Shown here piece after piece: positions 58,810-64,000 of a stretch of 64,000 nt of DNA. A program made the position numbers and the translations under genes. The DNA comes from Cristatella mucedo (taxonomy: Eukaryota; Bryozoa; Phylactolaemata; Cristatellidae). Each line of letters begins with the position of its first letter. The stretch's first letter is position 1. Under the pieces are notes generated by a model. The model worked only from the letters and a program-made list of their open reading frames with translations, had not been told where the DNA came from and made no database searches. The DNA lies in the NCBI GenBank assembly GCA_009760855.2, contig WPIO01000046.1:1365001-1429000 (forward strand). Reading direction: 5' to 3'.

Positions 58810-59770
58810 CATTTACTTTAAGAGCACCAAAGAGCCCTACCGGGCGGCGTGCCTGCGGCGAAAGTTTCAGGATGTTTCTAAGGAGATGCAAATCCATATT
58901 CTTTTGCGACGTAGCTGACAAATCTGCTTTTCAGCGAATCTCAGGAGCGCTACTTCAGGTTCTCTCGACGAGGACTAATATTTTATTTTTACACGGGGTC
59001 TACAAGACTTTCGGGCTGTTCGCCTTCGGCTCAGATCTTCATGTTAGGCGAAAGCGAGGTGTGCCACTTATTTTCGAGGGGTGGTGTAACACGCAGATTA
59101 ATACTCTATCCAGAGCGGGCTGCGGCTTTGGGTGGATGGGATTGGGAAGACGCTCCCGTAAGCTCGGTCTCTTGCGAGAGAACTAAAGACTTTCGGGAGT
59201 ATTCTGGCTTTGTTATTGTCAAATATTTCCATTACGCTCACTATTGTGACAAAGAATTTCGAATTGTGATAAAGACTTTTGAGTAGCTGCAAGGTTTGCT
59301 AATTCTACTGTCACTTCATATTTTCACTATTCTATTACAATGTGCAGTTATTGCTAAAGTACCCCAAGTGCTAACAGCACACATTTGTTCAATGGATATT
59401 CAACATGCAGAGCCTTGGTGCCCGTACACGTTTCCGCCCAGCTGTGTGCTTAGCAACACAACACATACCCGGCCGATGTCGCAACCTACGTGTTCTTATT
59501 TCAGCAACATTCTTTCTTCTGGCCGATATTAATAGTATTTCACATATGGCACTGTTACTCATTGGGTATTCTACTTGGTGACTGTTGAAAAAACTACTAA
59601 AGACAGCTCTTGTCAGCAACGAAAGTTCAAATGACGTCTGAAAAAGTGTAAAGATCATACTTGAATGTGAGTGGGCAAGTAGTCTCTTCCATAGCCACGT
59701 CAATGAGGCCCACAAAATGCGAATCAATTAACTTATCAATTACAATCATCCACACAAGAGCTGAATAGCA
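58810..59770. other. intergenic, nothing recognised
   Basis: About 950 bases downstream of Hikeshi (its 3' side). The frame 58788-59186 shows no motif. Confidence 0.35.
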
Positions 59771-59774
59771 GCTG

Positions 59775-59938
59775 TGATGGTACACTAGGTAAGGTGGATG
59801 CTTTTTACGATCTCGGTCCGAGGTTGCAGGTTCGAATCCTACAGTTGGGGATTCTTTATCACTGCTGCAAGCAGTAGCGATAGCCATAAAGGCTCTTCTA
59901 TCGCTACACAAAATAGGCTGTTAAATCAGCTAGTTATT
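59775..59938 (+). mobile_element. SINE-B (tRNA-derived), best plus copy
   Basis: TGATGGTACACTAGGTAAGG (A-box region), GCAGGTTCGAATCCTACAGT (B box), GATTCTTTATCACTGCTGCA, GATAGCCATAAAGGCTCTTC and CACAAAATAGGCTGTTAAAT. Confidence 0.88.
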
Positions 59939-60034
59939 GTTATATCATTATCCAGCTCAGCCAGATGGTTCTTAAACGTTTCAAAATCAGCATACAGCAA
60001 GTAACACAAATTCAAAAGGATCTTAAATAAATGT

Positions 60035-60345
60035 TTATGATCTCCAAAAGAATGGATCGAGATTAAGCTTTCTCTGGAAGTTGTTAAACCAGGTTTGAAG
60101 AGTTCCCAAAGGAACAAACAGCTCATTGGGCTGAGGCACCATCTGACTCTGTGTCACTGCAAATGACGTGATATAGTTTACCAAGTTCTCAAGCATTTTA
60201 GAGGAAAATGCCATGAATGTGTCAGCCGTCGTCGCATTCGTATTTGCAGCTGGCGTTTGCTGACTGAGGCTCTCTAATGTCTCCACCGAAATACCAATCT
60301 GAGCCATGGGACTGGTTTGCATTCCAAATGGTCCATCGCTGGTAC
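60035..60345 (-). CDS. HIKESHI: Hikeshi-like terminal exon
   Basis: After acceptor TGATCGCAG: TSDGPFGMQTSPMAQIGISV to PFFWRS and TAA at 60037-60035. 311 bp. The family's long C-terminal domain lies in one exon here. Confidence 0.94.
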
Positions 60346-60812
60346 CTGCGATCAGAAATCATTAAAAAAAAGTTTGCCCTGCTGCCAATATTGCATACCT
60401 GGAAAACAAATTATATTTAGAAATATTGAGCCTGCACAGACAGCTACATGCAGAGATACAGGCATGGCCCAATCCAAGCACGAGAACAAAGTACACACCC
60501 AAGGCAATACAACTTCCTCTTGGCTAAGGAACACCAGGAAATAGGATGCATGATCAAAATCTCTGCTCGTGAACGGACCCATGAGCAGCCCGGAATAACT
60601 AGATGTGACGGCCAACAGCCCACGACTCCTTAACAAAAAATATTCACAGAAAGACACCCACGTGTGCGAGCGCGCACACGCACACGCGCACATACACACA
60701 CACTAAAACAAGCACACACTAAAACAAGTACATACACACTAAAACAAACACACACACACACACACACACACACTAAAACAAGCACACACACACACACACA
60801 CACTAAAACAAG

Positions 60813-60843
<31 letters not shown>

Positions 60844-63634
60844 ACAAGCACACACACACACACACACACATACACACACACACACACATACACACATGCT
60901 AAAACAAACACACACACACACACACACACACTAAAACAAACATGGACACACATCCTGTTAATCCACATTAATATAGAAAAGTCAGTGATGGTGGTGACAG
61001 CATACAAATCACGTGGTGCACTCAAGGATGACGTAACATCAGGATTTCTTTCTAAGCCTTGGCATTTAGCAGAAGGCTGCAACAGATGTTTAAAACATTT
61101 GCAATGCACTGTAAGAGAGCTTAATCTTTATCCAGGCGATTCACATATGCCGAAGGGCTAGAGCCCACGACCTCAGTCGTAAACGATGAGCACCATAACC
61201 CCTGGGCCAAACCAGGGCGGCCAAGTCACTTGCTACTGCTGCCGGTAGAACACAGAGAATCATGTGCGGCGATTCATAGATAGGCCAGTTAGGCGCACCA
61301 AGTCGAGCGCACGTTTTTGGTCGAAGCTTGCCAGGCAACGAGATCCAGCTCAAGTGTGGTGGCAGCTTAGTACCACAGTAACAGTATCGAGGTGCACGTG
61401 GGAACTGTAAGATATAAAGGGAACCTGACCTTCGTGGCCGACGAAATGAAAGAGCAAAGGAATAAGTAAGGTAACTTCATATTGATATACTCAGGACATC
61501 TCGAAATGTAGCTGCAAATCGAAACTATCTGGAAACGCACCATTTACCACGTTTCTTCGGGGGCGTTTACCTGAAAACCTATCGTCAGCGGTGTAGCACG
61601 GGCGGCCGTCTGCAGTTCTTTTCGGTTGCTCACAAACTCATCTAAAGTGCAAACTGTCTCCTAAAAGGATGGCAAGCCAACACTGTCACTTCTTATCGCA
61701 GCTCGTGCTCAGATAAATAAATAAAATAAATACTAGCTAGCTGATTTAACAGCCTCTTTTGTATAGAGACAGAAGAGCCTTTACGGCTATCACCACCGCT
61801 TGCAGCAGCAATAAAGGATCGCATACCGCAGGATTCGAACCCACGACCTCGGGACCGAGGTAGTGAAAAGCAACCGCCTTACCCAGTGTGCCACCACAGC
61901 TCACCCGTTCCGTTGGCTGTTATGTACAAGTAAAAAAAAAATAACAAGTCAACTGAATCAGCAGCCCCATTTGTACAGTGGCAGAAGAACATTGGCGACG
62001 AACACTCCCTCTTGAAGAGAATAATGAAGATCTCAGTCTACAGTTTCACACATTTTTCTACTGGTAACTATGAGCTCCACACGGTGAACACATGTTGCAC
62101 TAATCACTGGTTTTTTCAAAAGCAGTGAGCTAAATCAGGATTATACTAGATGGATTATGACTGCCAAAAAACTATTCAGGGTTCTCGAATGATAATGCAT
62201 TGGAACCGGTCATGTCATAATCCATGGTTAGGTGGAATAAAAGCTCAAGTCATGTAATAGGCAGTGGATTGTGCTACAGTCAAAGCTGGACTTGAGCAGA
62301 TCGGTGCTGATCCAGGCTGGGGTTTTGCCCAAGGCTCTGTGCTGGTCTCGGCAGTTCAGTGGTGCTCTGGGCGCCGCATGACAGTTGTTGCACGCCATGG
62401 CTGACCCTTGACGCCTGTGACCATCCTCCATCACTGTCGAACAGACTTATTTACACTATGGATGTGGATTTGTTATCTAAACACATGGGCACTGCTCTTC
62501 GTTGCCGCTACGTTCTGCTACCGTCGGCGTACCCACGTGCATTGGTGCTGCACCTGCAAGTAGCTAGCTGTGCAACTTGTTGGTAAAACTCGGGCTAGGT
62601 GAAATTTGCAGCAGCAGATGAGACACCAGAAGCAGAAGCTTGTGGCCTCAATGTCTGGCCAGGCAAGGGAGATCATAAAGAATCGTGGTGGGACATCACA
62701 CTAAACACATGCACACTAGCAGTACAAGTGTTTGGGCTGACAATAAATATTTCCAGATGCTTTGCATAACTTTAGTATGCCCGGCTTTGTATAAAACCCT
62801 CTTATTACCCGAACGAATTTACAGCCAGTAGTGGAGGCCACACTGCAAGGATTTTTTCACCTGAGTTTATGTCGCGTGGCTCGAGCCCACGACTTCGATC
62901 GTCAAGGGCGAGCTCCTTCACCCTGTGCCAACTGACCAGAAAGCCTTGGTAGCTATGCAATAACAAACCACGGTACAGTGGTCGGTTTTGATCTATTGCA
63001 ATAGCCAGTCATTGGCGAGGAAAAAAGACTTGCAACATATTGCTTGGTGCATGCAGACTCGGCCACCACGCAGGTGTTCTGCTCTCGGGAATATGTTAAT
63101 TGTATTTGTACAGTCACACACAATCCATAATTTGGATCTTCCCATCACAGTAGCAGCTGGTGTAAGTCCCTCGCGGCCACTCATTGTAGGCACACTGAGG
63201 CTATTTCCAGTAACTGATTGGGGGGGACAGTTCTACCTCATATGTCAAACAGCAATTGATCCTCTCCTGTAATAATTCAACAATGCCAACCTGACGATGA
63301 ATGATAAAACAATGAGATGGGATCCGACTGATATCGTATACAATCATACACATACAATATACACATACATTACAATAATGCACACAAACCACGTTAGCTG
63401 TATATAGGAACTAGGTGACCGTGCTGTCACAAGTGGCGCAAAACGGTTGTAATACAACAGACGTTAGGCAAGGCTGTAATACCGGCAAGCCATTAGCACA
63501 CAGGCGGGTGCCTACCGTAAAGCAGCTCAGTTGCTTACCCATTTTTAGTCCTGATATCTTGAATACTGCACTGGGTTTGTCGTTGGTCAAGAAGCCAAGA
63601 AGTGACCAACCACCACCCGACCAACAGAAATACA
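60035..63634 (-). CDS. HIKESHI: Hikeshi-like Hsp70 nuclear import carrier, 3' two exons
   Basis: Exons 63634-63539 and 60345-60035 join (phase 1) to give VYFCWSGGGWSLLGFLTNDK, PSAVFKISGLKMG, then TSDGPFGMQTSPMAQIGISV, ETLESLSQQTP, FSSKMLENLVNYITSFAVTQ, PNELFVPLGTLQTWFNNFQR and LDPFFWRS-stop. This follows vertebrate Hikeshi (C11orf73, about 197 residues) along its length, including the C-terminal FQR-L-NPLFWK block. Hikeshi carries Hsp70 into the nucleus during heat stress through FG-nucleoporins. About the first 50 residues are missing; the acceptor at 63635 needs an upstream exon, which is beyond 64000 or not visible. The 3.2-kb intron holds SINE-A and SINE-B copies and a CA minisatellite. 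Confidence 0.92.
60664..60945. repeat. CA repeat punctuated by CTAAAACAAR words
   Basis: Eight copies of CTAAAACAAG/A are separated by CA runs of 8-50 bases, forming an irregular minisatellite in the Hikeshi intron. Confidence 0.93.
61110..61232 (-). mobile_element. SINE-A (tRNA-derived), minus copy
   Basis: Reverse: CCTGGTTTGGCCCAGGGGTT, GTCGTGGGCTCTAGCCC, GCATATGTGAATCGCCTGGA and TAAAGATTAAGCTCTCTTAC. Confidence 0.85.
61735..61912 (-). mobile_element. SINE-B (tRNA-derived), minus copy
   Basis: Reverse: GAGCTGTGGTGGCACACTGG, GTCGTGGGTTCGAATCCTGC, GATCCTTTATTGCTGCTGCA, GATAGCCGTAAAGGCTCTTC and ACAAAAGAGGCTGTTAAATC. Confidence 0.88.
61955..62015 (-). mobile_element. SINE-B 3' fragment
   Basis: AGCAGCCCCATTTGTACAGT, GGCAGAAGAACATTGGCGAC resemble only the end of SINE-B. 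Confidence 0.5.
62020..62860. other. Hikeshi intron with an old repeat
   Basis: 62360-62560 is the partner of the diverged repeat at 18300-18510. Nothing else recognised. Confidence 0.4.
62865..62948 (-). mobile_element. SINE-A head fragment, minus
   Basis: Reverse: CTGGTCAGTTGGCACAGGGT, GTCGTGGGCTCGAGCC and CACGCGACATAAAC; the LINE-like tail is not clear. Confidence 0.7.
63539..63634 (-). CDS. HIKESHI: Hikeshi-like internal exon
   Basis: After acceptor TTCATTTGTAG: VYFCWSGGGWSLLGFLTNDK and PSAVFKISGLKMG, donor ATGG|GTAAGC. Enters in phase 1 and leaves in phase 1. 96 bp. Confidence 0.92.
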
Positions 63635-63639
63635 CTACA

Positions 63640-64000
63640 AATGAAGCCGAAAGCCACGCCATGCCAGTCGACCGCACCACGCATGAGGTCGACCTGCAGA
63701 ACTGCCGGTGCAATAGAAGTAACCGCGAGCACAACAACAAAACACGAAAGTAGAGGCCTACTACTGGTCAGACCGATCAGTGGTCATTCCACAGACCCAC
63801 CCCACAGATTGCTGCACCACAAAAAGATGCATTATGCTCAGCTCGAGCCTACAGGTAGCTAGTCAACTAGAAGCCAGTAGTCAGGCACGGTTCGCGTGCA
63901 CAAAGCTCGCTGGGTCGCTACCCGACGAGTCAGTCCTCAGAGCGTTGTAAGAGGAGCCAACATTGAGATAGTACTCAAAGCAAGGTGGTTGGCACTTACA
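63640..64000. other. upstream of the Hikeshi internal exon, no exon seen
   Basis: I searched the minus strand for the Hikeshi N-terminal block (GCLVAGRLVQ type) and did not find it. Probably intron. Confidence 0.4.

Noticed and set aside
59829-59845. tRNA gene suggested by a good B box
   Set aside because: No cloverleaf with acceptor stem could be formed, and the same sequence with the same body recurs at four other places, so it is a SINE.
60664-60945. CRISPR-like array of repeated CTAAAACAAG words
   Set aside because: Spacers are simple CA runs, spacing is irregular, and the genome is animal.
60630-61161. Thr-His and Cys-Val rich frames of about 160 codons
   Set aside because: They are translations of the CA minisatellite on the two strands.

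Overview
This is metazoan nuclear DNA, probably from an invertebrate. Exons are short with GT-AG introns of 0.1-10 kb. Intergenic and intronic space is full of simple repeats (AG, CA, ATT, TATA/TGTA), LINE-2/CR1-type non-LTR retrotransposons and tRNA-derived SINEs. There are no prokaryotic operons, and most long open frames are shadows of repeats. I cannot fix the phylum from the sequence.

Three conserved animal genes can be read by assembling exons. (1) A BRD10 (KIAA2026)-like bromodomain gene is on the minus strand. Eight phase-consistent exons lie between 12682 and 4827, and tentative further exons lie at 3936-3886, 3717-3651 and 190-1. (2) A NOL4/NOL4L-like gene is on the plus strand with nine exons from 39414 to 54136. 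A 9.7-kb intron separates the N-terminal module from the C-terminal module, and a GC-rich stretch just before exon 4 could be an internal promoter for a short isoform. A poly(A) signal is at 54606. (3) The 3' two exons of a Hikeshi (nuclear import carrier of Hsp70) gene are on the minus strand at 63634-63539 and 60345-60035; its first exon is outside the window or not visible. A GC-rich 282-codon open frame at 19919-19071 (minus) is an unrecognised candidate exon.

Mobile elements make up much of the rest. The main family is an L2/CR1-clade LINE: the best copies are at 618-2960 (minus), 13935-15035, 23135-24235 and 26370-29510 (plus), with a decayed copy at 34900-36640 (minus). Its 3' tail (GCGCCTAGAAAGAGATT... 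then ATT repeats) is scattered as short fragments. A second related LINE family with a different tail is at 31835-32470, 46500-47270 and 57305-57660. Two tRNA-derived SINE families occur. SINE-A carries a tail matching the L2 3' end, so it probably uses the L2 machinery; SINE-B has a separate body. A decayed Tc1/mariner transposase lies in an intron of the BRD10-like gene.

No CRISPR array, rRNA, genuine tRNA gene or clearly new multi-gene system was found. The most interesting points are the LINE/SINE tail sharing, the two-module NOL4 locus, a perfect 34-bp palindrome upstream of NOL4, and a chimera-like SINE head plus long L2 3' end at 30080-30450.
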